A DNA stretch of 64,000 nucleotides. Origin: Kineosporia succinea. Lineage in GTDB: Bacteria; Actinomycetota; Actinomycetes; Actinomycetales; Kineosporiaceae. Numbering within the stretch: position 1 is the stretch's first letter; every line of letters starts with the position of its first letter. The DNA is taken from the NCBI RefSeq assembly GCF_030811555.1, contig NZ_JAUSQZ010000001.1:62001-126000 (forward strand). Direction: 5' to 3'. The notes beneath the pieces are model-generated. The model was not told where the DNA came from. It was given only the letters and a program-made list of their open reading frames with translations, and ran no database searches. Both the position numbers and the translations under genes were made by a program. This document shows positions 34,930-43,512 of the stretch, one piece after another.

Positions 34930-35819
34930 CAGCCGCGCTCGGCGAGACGGTGCGGCTGCGGGATCTCGTCGACGGTGATGCCGACCATGGCCTCGCCCAG
35001 ACCGCGAGAGACCTTGGCGATCACGTCGGGGTCGTCGTGGAACGTGGTGGCCTTGACGATCGCCTCGGCGCGCGCGACCGGGTTGCCGGACTTGAAGATG
35101 CCCGAGCCGACGAACACGCCGTCGGCGCCCAGCTGCATCATCATCGCGGCGTCGGACGGCGTCGCGATACCACCGGCCGTGAACAGCACCACCGGGAGCT
35201 TGCCGGTCTCGGCGATCTCCTTGACCAGCGCCAGCGGCGCCTGGAGCTCCTTGGCCGCGACGTAGAGCTCGTCGGGCGAAAGGCTCGACAGACGACGCAT
35301 CTCGGCGCCGATCGTGCGCATGTGGGTGGTGGCGTTCGAGACGTCGCCCGTGCCGGCCTCACCCTTCGAGCGGATCATCGCCGCGCCCTCGGAGATCCGG
35401 CGCAGCGCCTCCCCCAGGTTGGTGGCACCGCAGACGAAGGGGACGGTGAACTTCCACTTGTCGATGTGGTGCGCGTAGTCGGCCGGGGTGAGCACCTCGG
35501 ACTCGTCGATGTAGTCGACGCCCAGCGCCTGCAGCACCTGCGCCTCGACGAAGTGACCGATGCGGGCCTTGGCCATCACCGGGATCGAGACGGCGGCCTT
35601 GATGCCGTCGATCATGTCCGGGTCACTCATGCGGACCACGCCGCCCTGCGCACGGATGTCGGCGGGCACCCGCTCCAGCGCCATCACGGCGACGGCTCCG
35701 GCGTCCTCGGCGATGCGGGCCTGGTCGGGGGTCACCACGTCCATGATCACCCCGCCCTTGAGCATCTCGGCCATGCCTCGCTTGACGAGACCGGTACCGG
35801 TAACGGGGGTGTCGGACAC
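34926..35819 (-). CDS. pdxS: pyridoxal 5'-phosphate synthase subunit PdxS
   Basis: Synthase subunit that makes PLP from ribose 5-phosphate, glyceraldehyde 3-phosphate and ammonia. The 297-residue product has [68 protein letters not shown] and [14 protein letters not shown], all highly conserved. The GTG at 35819 with GAGG 7-8 nt upstream is preferred over 35831. Heads pdxS-pdxT. Confidence 0.96.
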   Translation of the reverse strand: MSDTPVTGTGLVKRGMAEMLKGGVIMDVVTPDQARIAEDAGAVAVMALERVPADIRAQGGVVRMSDPDMIDGIKAAVSIPVMAKARIGHFVEAQVLQALGVDYIDESEVLTPADYAHHIDKWKFTVPFVCGATNLGEALRRISEGAAMIRSKGEAGTGDVSNATTHMRTIGAEMRRLSSLSPDELYVAAKELQAPLALVKEIAETGKLPVVLFTAGGIATPSDAAMMMQLGADGVFVGSGIFKSGNPVARAEAIVKATTFHDDPDVIAKVSRGLGEAMVGITVDEIPQPHRLAERGW

Positions 35820-35878
35820 GGGGAACCTCACAGGCGTTCAGCTGACGGGAACCAGGATCAGCGCCATCGTAAGCCCAC

Positions 35879-36451
35879 TCAGGACACAGGCTGCCAGGAC
35901 AGGGACTCGGGCTGGCTGTCGTCGATCTCGATCATCTGCGGCATCTGGGCGGTCCCGGCCAGTCTGGCCCACCGCACGACCTTCTTACGGCGCATCCGCT
36001 GCGCGTGCGAGACCGCGTCGTTGTGGAACCGGCGGGCCAGCTGCACCCGCTCCCCCGCCAGCACCAGCTCGTCGAGCAGCTCACCGGCCACCGGATCGGC
36101 CCGCAGCTTCGTCACCTGCCGGGGGTCCGCGAACGCCTGGTGCAGCGCCCGCGCCAGCAGGTTCTCCCCGGCCTCGCTGACCGGGGCGTCGGGCGCGCGC
36201 ACCATCCGGGTGGCCGCCAGCCGCAGCTGCTCACCAGCCGGCGGGGGTACCAGGCGGCTCACCTCCAGCGCGACCGCGGCCCGCCGGGCCAGGCGGGTCT
36301 CCAGCGCGGCGCGGGAGGTCTCGACCCGGTGGTGCAGCCGGTCGAGCCGGGCCGCCAGGTAGGACAGGTACCAGCCGATCGCGACCAGCCCCAGCACGGT
36401 GAGGAGCGCGACGCCCCAGGGACCGTCGAGCCAGGTCAGGGCGAGCTCCAT
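35879..36451 (-). CDS. LemA-like membrane protein of the PIM locus
   Basis: 190-residue protein with one N-terminal membrane helix (WGVALLTVLGLVAIGWYLSYL) and a helical cytoplasmic part (RLDRLHHRVETSRAALETRL, ARRFHNDAVSHAQRMRRKKV). The architecture resembles LemA proteins but without a full signature. Orthologues with the same RFHNDAV motif are commonly seen beside pimA in actinobacteria; function unknown. The ATG overlaps the pimA stop by one base. Confidence 0.8.
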   Translation of the reverse strand: MELALTWLDGPWGVALLTVLGLVAIGWYLSYLAARLDRLHHRVETSRAALETRLARRAAVALEVSRLVPPPAGEQLRLAATRMVRAPDAPVSEAGENLLARALHQAFADPRQVTKLRADPVAGELLDELVLAGERVQLARRFHNDAVSHAQRMRRKKVVRWARLAGTAQMPQMIEIDDSQPESLSWQPVS

Positions 36452-37620
36452 CAGCTCACCTTCGGGCGCCAGCGGGCGAGCAGACCCAGGCGCGGGTCCT
36501 CCCCCACCTTGTCGGCGCCGATCGTGACGGTCTCGTAGACGTCGAGCACCTGGGCGGCCACCCGTGGCCAGTCGTACCGGCGCACCGCGACCGAGGCCCG
36601 GGCGGCGCGTTCGCGGGCCTGGTCGGGGTTCTCCAGCGAGGCCGACACGGCGGCAGCCAGCGCGTCCGGGTCACCGGTCCGCGCCAGCAGCCCGAGAGCC
36701 CCCTCGTCCAGCACCCGCCGGAACGCCCCGAGGTCGCTGGCGATCACCGGCGCCCCCGCACTCATCGCCTCGACCAGCACGATCCCGAAGCTCTCGCCGC
36801 CGATGTGCGGCGCGACGTAGGCGTCCACCGACCGCAGCAGCGAGGCCTTGGCGTCGTCGTCGAGCGCGCCGAGCAGCTCGACCGCGCCGCGGGCCGGGCC
36901 CGCGGCGGCCAGGGCCTCCTCCGCCTCACCACGCCCGAGCACCAGCACCCGCAGACCGGGATGACGCTCGAGCAGCGCGGGCAGCGCCGCGGCCAGCACC
37001 GGCAGCCCCTTGCGGGGTTCGTCGAGACGGCCGAGGAACGCGATGGCCGGGCGCCCGGGCGTGCCCTGCCACTCCGGGCGCGGCGGGGCCGCGGCGAACC
37101 GGTCGACGAACACCCCGTTCGGGATCACCACCGCGTCACCGCCGAGGTGGTCGACCACCGTGCGGCGGGCGTCCTCCGAGACCGCGATCCGGGCCGACAG
37201 CTTCTCGAAACCGGGCCGCAGCAACGGGTACGCGGCCGACATCGCCCGCGAGCGCGGGTTGGACGTGTGGAACGTGGCGACGATCGGGCCGGTCGCGGCC
37301 CACATCGCCAGCATCGACAGTGACGGGCTGGACGGCTCGTGCACGTGGAGCACGTCGAAGTCGTTCTCGGCGAGCCAGCGCTTGACCCGTGACGAGGCGA
37401 CCGGGCCGAAGCTGATGCGGGCGATCGAGCCGTTGTAGGGCAGCGGCACCGCGCGGCCGGCCGAGGAGATGTAGGGCGGGAGCGGGGTGTCGTCGTCGGA
37501 TGGGGCGAGCACGCTGACGTGGTGGCCCTGCCCGATCAGGTGCTCGGCGACGTCCCGGATGTGGAACTGCACGCCGCCGGGCACGTGGAACGAGTACGGC
37601 GAGACCATGCCGATTCTCAT
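36451..37620 (-). CDS. pimA: phosphatidylinositol mannosyltransferase PimA
   Basis: GT4-family transferase that adds the first mannose from GDP-mannose to phosphatidylinositol. The 389-residue product starts MRIGMVSPYSFHVPGGVQ, has the HVHEPSSPSLSMLA region, FLGRLDEPRKGLPVL and the EX7E motif GESFGIVLVEAMSAG. The ATG at 37620 overlaps the patA stop by 4 nt (ATGA) and was chosen over a longer frame. Part of pgsA-patA-pimA. Confidence 0.93.
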   Translation of the reverse strand: MRIGMVSPYSFHVPGGVQFHIRDVAEHLIGQGHHVSVLAPSDDDTPLPPYISSAGRAVPLPYNGSIARISFGPVASSRVKRWLAENDFDVLHVHEPSSPSLSMLAMWAATGPIVATFHTSNPRSRAMSAAYPLLRPGFEKLSARIAVSEDARRTVVDHLGGDAVVIPNGVFVDRFAAAPPRPEWQGTPGRPAIAFLGRLDEPRKGLPVLAAALPALLERHPGLRVLVLGRGEAEEALAAAGPARGAVELLGALDDDAKASLLRSVDAYVAPHIGGESFGIVLVEAMSAGAPVIASDLGAFRRVLDEGALGLLARTGDPDALAAAVSASLENPDQARERAARASVAVRRYDWPRVAAQVLDVYETVTIGADKVGEDPRLGLLARWRPKVS

Positions 37621-38507
37621 CGGGCCTCGAGATCCGCGTCGAAGACCCGCTGCAGCATGTGCCAGTCCTGCGGGTGCTGCCGGATGCCCTCGGACAGCGC
37701 GTCGGCGCAACCCTGGGTCATGGCCGCGATCTTCTCCGCGCTGGTTCCCTCGGAAGGCACCGGCACCGGCTCGTGGATCTGCAGCACCAGCCCGTAGCCA
37801 CCCTCGGGCAGCTTCTCGTAGTAGGTGTTCACGGGCAGCAGCGGGGCCTTGGTGGCGAGCGCGATCGCGGCCGGGCCGGGGGCCATCCGCGAGGCCTCGC
37901 CGAGGAAGGTCACGGGCACCCCGTTGCCGGACAGGTCGCGGTCGGCCAGCAGCGGCACGAACGCACCGCCGCGCACCTGGCGGATCAGCTTCGACATCAG
38001 GCCCGGGTCACCGAGCGGGAAGATCTCCATGCCCAGGCGCCGCCGGTAGTCCAGGAACTCCTGGTAGACCTCCTCGGGCCTGAGCCGCTCGGCCACCGTG
38101 GTGACCTTGCGCAGGTGCACGCAGGCCCAGGCCCCGGCGTGGTCCCAGTTGCCCTGGTGGGCCAGCGCGGCCACGACGCCGCCGGAGGCGAAGACCCGCT
38201 CCAGTCGCTCGGGTTCGTCGACGCGGCAGGTGCGGGCCAGGCGCTCCGACGACCAGTCGGGCAGCAGGAAGGCGTCGACCCAGTAGCGCAGGTACGAGCG
38301 CATGCCCTCGCGCGACAACGCCCGCAGGTCCGTCGAGGGGGGCACGGCGCGGGCGAGGTTCTGCTCGAGCCGCTGCACCCCGGTGCCCCGGCGCCACCAG
38401 ACGTAGTCGGCGGCGAGCCGGAAGATCAGGTACGCCAGGCGCTCGGGCAGGAGCCGGACGACGCGCCAGGCCGACAGATAGGCAGCGGTGACGATGCGGT
38501 CTTTCAC
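37617..38507 (-). CDS. patA: phosphatidylinositol mannoside acyltransferase
   Basis: LpxL/HtrB-family acyltransferase of PIM synthesis. The 296-residue product has the catalytic HX4D motif in ALAHQGNWDHAG, GGAFVPLLADRDLSGNG and FLGEASRMAPGPAAIAL. The N-terminus is amphipathic/membrane-associated (TAAYLSAWRVVRLLPERLAY split by Arg). GTG overlaps the pgsA stop by 4 nt. Confidence 0.93.
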   Translation of the reverse strand: MKDRIVTAAYLSAWRVVRLLPERLAYLIFRLAADYVWWRRGTGVQRLEQNLARAVPPSTDLRALSREGMRSYLRYWVDAFLLPDWSSERLARTCRVDEPERLERVFASGGVVAALAHQGNWDHAGAWACVHLRKVTTVAERLRPEEVYQEFLDYRRRLGMEIFPLGDPGLMSKLIRQVRGGAFVPLLADRDLSGNGVPVTFLGEASRMAPGPAAIALATKAPLLPVNTYYEKLPEGGYGLVLQIHEPVPVPSEGTSAEKIAAMTQGCADALSEGIRQHPQDWHMLQRVFDADLEAR

Positions 38508-39136
38508 AACTGGGCGGCAGCGGCCGCGTCACGGGCCAGGGCCTGACGCCGCACCATGAGCACCCGCTGCACGATGGTGATCACGCTGGCCACGGCGAGC
38601 ACGCCGAGCACCGCGGTGAGCACCAGCACGGGCACGCCGATGCCGACGAACCCGGTGGCGATGAGGGTGGCCACGAGCCGCTCGGACCGCTCCGCGATGC
38701 CGACGTTGGCCTGCATGCCGAGGCCCTCGGCGCGGGCGCGGGCGTAGGAGACGAGGAACCCGAGCACCAGGCAGGCCAGCGCCAGGGTACCGGTGAGCTC
38801 GTCGTCACCGCCGTTGTAGAACCAGATGACCAGGCCACCGAAGACCGCGGCGTCACCGAAGCGGTCGAGCGTGGAGTCGAGGTAGGCGCCCCAGGACGAC
38901 GAGCGGCCGGAGAGGCGGGCCATCGTGCCGTCGATCAGGTCGGAGAACACGAAGGCGGTGACCACCATCACCCCCCAGAACAGCTCGCCCTGCGGGAAGA
39001 GGATCAGGGCGCCGGCACACACGCCGACGGTGCCGACCAGGGTGACCACGTCGGGACTGACGCCCCAGCCGAGGAGGAGCCTGGCGACCGGCGTGAAGAT
39101 GCGGGTGAAGAGGGCCCGCGCGAATCGGTTGAGCAT
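38504..39136 (-). CDS. pgsA: phosphatidylinositol phosphate synthase
   Basis: CDP-alcohol phosphatidyltransferase that makes PI-phosphate from CDP-diacylglycerol and inositol phosphate. The 210-residue polytopic product carries the diagnostic D-x2-DG-x2-AR-x8-G-x3-D-x3-D motif (SDLIDGTMARLSGRSSSWGA through YLDSTLDRFGD). Order HIT-pgsA-patA-pimA matches other actinobacteria and supports the inositol substrate rather than glycerol phosphate. Confidence 0.92.
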   Translation of the reverse strand: MLNRFARALFTRIFTPVARLLLGWGVSPDVVTLVGTVGVCAGALILFPQGELFWGVMVVTAFVFSDLIDGTMARLSGRSSSWGAYLDSTLDRFGDAAVFGGLVIWFYNGGDDELTGTLALACLVLGFLVSYARARAEGLGMQANVGIAERSERLVATLIATGFVGIGVPVLVLTAVLGVLAVASVITIVQRVLMVRRQALARDAAAAAQL

Positions 39137-39246
39137 GGTGAGCCCACTCTATCCACGCTCAGGGGGTGCTCCGGCGCCGTCGTGACCACCCTGCAACCAG
39201 CGGCCCTCCCGATGGCACAAGGGCTCATCGGAGGGTAGGCGGGTGT

Positions 39247-39801
39247 TCACCCAGCGGTGGCCCAGGCGTCCGCCAGCTTCTTGCGGGTGTCGGCGAGCAG
39301 CTCGGGCAGCGCCTTGGTGCGGGCCACCACCGGCAGGAAGTTCGCGTCGCCGCCCCACCGCGGCACGACGTGCTGGTGCAGGTGGGCGGCGATACCGGCG
39401 CCGGCCACGGCCCCCTGGTTCATGCCCAGGTTGAACCCGTGCGGCGCCGAGACCGCGCGGATCACGGTCATCGCGCGCTGGGTCAGGGTGGCGACCTCGA
39501 CGGTCTCCTCCGGCGTCAGGTCGGTGTAGTCCGCGACGTGACGGTAGGGGCAGACCAGCACGTGCCCCGGGTTATAAGGGAACAGGTTGAGCACCACGAA
39601 GGCCTGCTCACCCCGGGCGACGACGAGACTCTCCTCGTCGCTCGCCTGCGGCGCACGGCAGAACGGGCAGTCCTCGCCGGGCGCCGAGGTCTTCGGCTTC
39701 TCCTCACCGCTGATGTAGACCATGCGGTGCGGCGTCCAGAGCCGCTCGAACCCGTCCGGCTCGCCGCCGAGCGCGTCGGCCGTCTCGTACCCGTCTGTCA
39801 C
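39247..39801 (-). CDS. HIT-family nucleotide phosphorylase/hydrolase
   Basis: Histidine-triad protein, 184 residues, orthologous in position to the mycobacterial AP4A phosphorylase Rv2613c. Triad HLHQHVVPRW; N-terminal CPFCRAPQASDEESLVVARG supplies a CxxC; FPYNPGHVLVCPYRHV follows. GTG start with poor ribosome site. The 110 nt before pgsA contain an imperfect hairpin (39204-39235, CCCTCCCGAT / ATCGGAGGG). Confidence 0.9.
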   Translation of the reverse strand: MTDGYETADALGGEPDGFERLWTPHRMVYISGEEKPKTSAPGEDCPFCRAPQASDEESLVVARGEQAFVVLNLFPYNPGHVLVCPYRHVADYTDLTPEETVEVATLTQRAMTVIRAVSAPHGFNLGMNQGAVAGAGIAAHLHQHVVPRWGGDANFLPVVARTKALPELLADTRKKLADAWATAG

Positions 39802-39931
39802 CTGCGGGAGTCTAGTGGCGGCGCCCGGATGTTTCAGGGGGCGCCGAATGGTGGACGTCGTGGTCGCCCGGGCGGTCGGCCGCCGGTGCGGGTCCGGTCA
39901 CCGTCCGGTGCCCGGACCCGCCCCCTCAGAC

Positions 39932-40180
39932 CTAGAGCAGCTGGTGCACGCGCTCGGCGAAGGCCGGGTCGTGGGCGATCGCGGTGGCCACGGCGTGCTG
40001 GACGCGGTCGCGCGTCCACCCGGAGGGCCCCTGGGGCGTGCGGCACTCGGCGTCGAACTCCGCCATGTACCGGGTGCCGGAGAGCTTGCCGGCGACCAGG
40101 TCGTGCAACTCGTTCAGGTGGCCGTCGGGGGTCGAACCCCAGGACCGCAGCCGGTCGACGACAACATTCGCACCCTGCAC
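39932..40180 (-). CDS. small paralogous protein, copy 1
   Basis: 82-residue acidic/neutral protein of unknown function. GTG start with GAGGAGG 6 nt upstream. The core ELHDLVAGKLSGTRYMAEFD, ECRTPQGPSGWTRDRVQHAV and ATAIAHDPAFAERVHQLL is nearly repeated in the gene at 40372. Predicted mostly helical, no membrane segment. The 191-nt gap between the copies has no gene. Confidence 0.75.
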   Translation of the reverse strand: MQGANVVVDRLRSWGSTPDGHLNELHDLVAGKLSGTRYMAEFDAECRTPQGPSGWTRDRVQHAVATAIAHDPAFAERVHQLL

Positions 40181-40371
40181 ATCTGCCTCCTCATTAAGGC
40201 TGAACCTGTTCAGGCAGGGTCGGCGGAGGTGTGACGCAGGTCAAGTACCTGGACGCGAGTTGGGCCGAACAGGTCAGGGGAAATCCCACCCGTCCGGCCC
40301 GGCCTCCCCCGAAACCCCTGGTCAGAGCCGAATCTCGGAAAGGCCTGCCGGACGGGCCGGAACCGCGGACG

Positions 40372-40623
40372 TCAGAGCAGCTGACGCACCCGCGCGGCGA
40401 AGACGGCGTCCCGGGCGATCGCCGTGGCCACGGCGTGCTGCACCCGGTCCCGCGTCCACCCGGAGGGCCCTCTCGGTGTGCGGCACTCCTCGTCGAAGTC
40501 GGCCATGTACTGCTGACCGGCGAGCTTGCGGGCCACCAGGTCGTGCAGCTCGTCGAGCCGCTGGTCCTGCTGCCCCGGGCCCCAGCCCCGCAGCCGGGCG
40601 ACGACCACATCCGCACCCATCAT
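40372..40623 (-). CDS. small paralogous protein, copy 2
   Basis: 83-residue tandem paralogue of the 39932 gene: ELHDLVARKLAGQQYMADFD, ECRTPRGPSGWTRDRVQHAV, ATAIARDAVFAARVRQLL. The two share about two-thirds of positions by eye, with strict conservation of the ECRTP-GPSGWTRDRVQHAVATAIA block. ATG with GGGAGGAG 4-6 nt upstream. Function unknown; the C-terminal D-x-x-FA-x-x-x-x-x-LL resembles the end of small actinobacterial adaptor-like domains but I cannot name a family. Confidence 0.75.
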   Translation of the reverse strand: MMGADVVVARLRGWGPGQQDQRLDELHDLVARKLAGQQYMADFDEECRTPRGPSGWTRDRVQHAVATAIARDAVFAARVRQLL

Positions 40624-40754
40624 CGGCTCCTCCCGTTCCGCCGTTGGATGCCCTCATTGAGGCGGGGAGTGACCGCCGACACAAGCGCGCCGGGGCGAGT
40701 GTGCGCCGAACGGTCACCGCGAGGGCATCGCCCCCATCCCGGCGGCACCGAGCG

Positions 40755-41489
40755 TCACGGCAGCCCGATCTCTCCCGTCCGCCCACCTCGCCCGGCCTGA
40801 CGCTCCCGGGCCGCGGTGCCCAGCCGGCGCAGCGCCTGACCGGCACGCACCCCGACCCCGGGCCGGCGCACCCGGCGGGCCACCGTCTCCCCGGGCGTCC
40901 CCACGCCCCGCACCGCCCGCACGATCGCGTGCCCGGGCGCCGCGGCGTGCGCACCGCGGGGCATGGCCAGCCAGGGCTCGAACTCGTCGACGACCTCGCG
41001 CACCCGCTCCTCCCAGTCGCCCCGGCCGCCCTCGTCGAGCAGACCCGGCACGTCCGGGCCGACGCCGTCGGCGAAGATCCCGGCCAGGCGCCCGCGGTCG
41101 TCCGCGAGCAGGTCGGCCAGGCTGGTGTCAGGAGTGAGCACGTAGGCGGCCGGGCCGGTCCCGAACAGCACGAGCAGCCCGCCGAGGATGGTGCCGCCGT
41201 CGATCCGGACCACCAGCAGGTCGAACCGCGTGGAGTCCCCGGCCGGCTGACCGGTCGCGTTCAGCGCCGCGACGGCCCGCTCACGCCGCGACTCGTCGTC
41301 GGGCCGCTCGGCCAGCGCCCCGACCGCCCACCGGGCCGGCGCCGAGACCATGAGCTGCTCCAGGCCCACGCGCGAACCCAGCTGGAACACGAAATCACAG
41401 CGCTGCACCCGGAAATCGCCGACCTGGATGCTGCGGCCGTCGAGAAGCTGGACACCGGGCGTGCGTACGTCGTCCTCAACCCCGAGCAC
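40755..41489 (-). CDS. hypothetical protein
   Basis: 244-residue protein with no family I recognise. GTG at 41489 has AGGAGG 5-6 nt upstream, which supports it as a gene. The N-terminal two-thirds alternate beta-like segments (RFDLLVVRIDGGTILGGLLV, GPAAYVLTPDTSLADLLADD); the last 50 residues are Arg/Gly-rich and basic (VARRVRRPGVGVRAGQALRR). No membrane helix or signal peptide. It lies upstream of the small paralogues in the same direction. Confidence 0.6.
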   Translation of the reverse strand: MLGVEDDVRTPGVQLLDGRSIQVGDFRVQRCDFVFQLGSRVGLEQLMVSAPARWAVGALAERPDDESRRERAVAALNATGQPAGDSTRFDLLVVRIDGGTILGGLLVLFGTGPAAYVLTPDTSLADLLADDRGRLAGIFADGVGPDVPGLLDEGGRGDWEERVREVVDEFEPWLAMPRGAHAAAPGHAIVRAVRGVGTPGETVARRVRRPGVGVRAGQALRRLGTAARERQAGRGGRTGEIGLP

Positions 41490-41634
41490 TTCACCCTCCT
41501 GACCGTCGGTGATCCCTCCGTCACCATGAGGCGGTCAATCGGGCAAATGGGTCAAGGCCGATGCAGCGACGCTGCCATTTGCGGGTGCAAGTGGTGCACC
41601 CCTGAACCGCGTCCCGGTGACGCCTGCTGACGTT

Positions 41635-41686
41635 TCAATGGCGCCGGTCAATGGCGCCGGTCAATGACGCCGGTCAATGACGCCGG
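41635..41686. repeat. four tandem copies of a 13-bp unit over a stop codon
   Basis: TCAATGGCGCCGG twice then TCAATGACGCCGG twice, at 41635, 41648, 41661 and 41674. The last copy supplies the stop codon (TCA at 41674-41676 on the + strand) of the GGDEF gene, so the array starts inside the gene's end. Confidence 0.85.
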
Positions 41687-43416
41687 CTCTGCGCCGGGTG
41701 GGCCACGTCTCCCGGCTGCGGCGCGTGCCGCGGGGCCGGGGTGGGCGCCGGGTAGGCCAGGGGCTGCGAGCCCGCGAGCGACGGCACCGCGTAGAGAGCC
41801 GGCGGTTCGGCCGGGACGCGCTGCCCCGGGATCCGCGCGGTCGCCGCCGCGCTGCCCCGCCGCCGCTTGTTCTCGGCCAGCGTCGCGGCCGTCGCCCGCA
41901 GCAGCTCGTCCGGGTCGATCGCCGGGTCCTGCGTGAACATCACGCCGAGGGCCGTCGTCACGGTGAGACCGGTGTCCGCGCCGAACCGGTTGGCCACCTC
42001 GGCCAGCGCCCGCTGCACCCGGCCGGACTCCTCGCGCACCGACTCCTCGGTGGCCTCCCCGGTCAGCACCACGAACTCGTCGCCGCCGAGCCGGGCGGTG
42101 AAGGAGCCGTCCGGGACCACGTCGGCCAGCGCCCGCGCGGTGCGGCGGATCAGGTCGTCCCCGGCCCCCTGGCCGCGGGCGTCGTTCACGGCGCGCAGCT
42201 CGTCCAGGTCGATCATCACCACGCCGAGACCGGTGTCGCCGGTGGTCACCGGCAGGCTCCCGATCGCGGCCCGCAGCCGCTCGCGCAGCGCCGTGCGGTT
42301 GCCCAGCCCGGTCAGCGGATCGGTGCGGGCCTGCCGTTCCAGCCACTGCTCGTGCACCTGCTGCGCGGTCACGTCGCGCATCTGCACGAGGGCGTGCTCG
42401 GGGCTGCCCTCGGCGTCGCGGGTCAGGGTGATCACCAGGTTCACCAGCAGGTGCCCGGTGCCGATGCTCATCCGGGTCCGGTGCTGGACGGTGTCGTTCG
42501 GGAAGGTGCCGGCCGGCTGCGTCACCAGGCGGTCGAGGTCCTCGAGCAGGGCGCGCCGGGCCGCGGTGCCGTCGTCGGCGACCCCCGCCCCGAGGGCGAC
42601 GGGCACCTGCCCGGCCACCACGTCCTCAAGCGTGAGACCGACCAGACCGGAACGACCGGTGAGGGTCTGCGCGGCCGGGTTCGCGTGCACGATCCGGCCC
42701 GTCTCGGTGCCGGAGACCGCGACCACTACGATCCCGTCGGCGGCGTGCCGGAACACCGCGCCCAGCAGCTCCTCCGCGGACCGCCGGCCCTGCTGGCTCT
42801 CCTGGGCCTGACGCGAACGCCGGGCCAGCTGCTCGGTGGCGTGCCGGGCGCGTTCCAGGGCGTCGGCCATCTGGAAGATGCCGATCGCGTGGTCGGCGAG
42901 GATCCGCAGCATCTTCAGCTGCTCGGCGGTGAACGTGCGTTCCTGCTCGTCGTAGGCGCACAGCGTGCCCACCACGTGCCCGGTCAGCGTGCGCAGGGGC
43001 ACGGAGGCGTAGAAGCCCATCCGCGCGATCGTGCCGTCGACCACCGGGCTGTTCGCCAGGATCGGCACCGTCGTGGCGTTCTCCACCACGAGCTCCTGGC
43101 CGCTGCGCACCACCAGGTCACAGGGGATGTCCTCGCGCGGGAAGCTGCCCTTCGGCCCGCCCACCGCCGCGATCGAGTGCAGCCACTCCTCGTCCACGAT
43201 GTTGATCGTGGCGTTCTCGGTACGGCACAGCTCCGCCGCCAGCTCGACCAGCCGGTCGATGCCCTCGGCCACCGGGCGCTCGATCAGTCCCAGGGCGTGC
43301 ACGGCCTCGATCCGGGCCTGCTCCTGCCGGTCCACGTCCGTGTACGCGCCGTACGAGACGTCACCGATGTCATCCCCCACCACATGCCCAGCCACCCGGT
43401 CGCTATCGGCACACAC
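41674..43416 (-). CDS. GAF-PAS-GGDEF diguanylate cyclase
   Basis: Predicted c-di-GMP synthase. About residues 30-180 form a GAF domain (CRTENATINIVDEEWLHSIA, FYASVPLRTLTGHVVGTLCA), 210-340 a PAS-like domain (AVFRHAADGIVVVAVSGTET, VHANPAAQTLTGRS), and 365-530 a GGDEF domain with DPLTGLGNRTALRERL and an intact active site ARLGGDEFVVL near residue 445. The RxxD inhibitory site five residues before GGDEF is absent, so product inhibition may be weak. A Pro/Ala-rich tail follows. No EAL domain. Start uncertain (GTG at 43416). It is divergent from thrS. Confidence 0.88.
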   Translation of the reverse strand: MCADSDRVAGHVVGDDIGDVSYGAYTDVDRQEQARIEAVHALGLIERPVAEGIDRLVELAAELCRTENATINIVDEEWLHSIAAVGGPKGSFPREDIPCDLVVRSGQELVVENATTVPILANSPVVDGTIARMGFYASVPLRTLTGHVVGTLCAYDEQERTFTAEQLKMLRILADHAIGIFQMADALERARHATEQLARRSRQAQESQQGRRSAEELLGAVFRHAADGIVVVAVSGTETGRIVHANPAAQTLTGRSGLVGLTLEDVVAGQVPVALGAGVADDGTAARRALLEDLDRLVTQPAGTFPNDTVQHRTRMSIGTGHLLVNLVITLTRDAEGSPEHALVQMRDVTAQQVHEQWLERQARTDPLTGLGNRTALRERLRAAIGSLPVTTGDTGLGVVMIDLDELRAVNDARGQGAGDDLIRRTARALADVVPDGSFTARLGGDEFVVLTGEATEESVREESGRVQRALAEVANRFGADTGLTVTTALGVMFTQDPAIDPDELLRATAATLAENKRRRGSAAATARIPGQRVPAEPPALYAVPSLAGSQPLAYPAPTPAPRHAPQPGDVAHPAQSRRH

Positions 43417-43512
43417 CGACGCGAGCCTGAGCCCTGGCGCGCCACGGGCGGCGCGCTCGGTAGCATCCAGGATGCGCCCGTCCGGGTGCCCACCACCTAA
43501 CGAGGAGTCACT

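Noticed and set aside
40105-40145. tRNA-like GGTCGAACCCC
   Set aside because: It is inside the coding region of the small paralogue and has no acceptor or anticodon arms.
43417-43512. T-box riboswitch before thrS
   Set aside because: The 96-nt leader has no T-box sequence or antiterminator pair.
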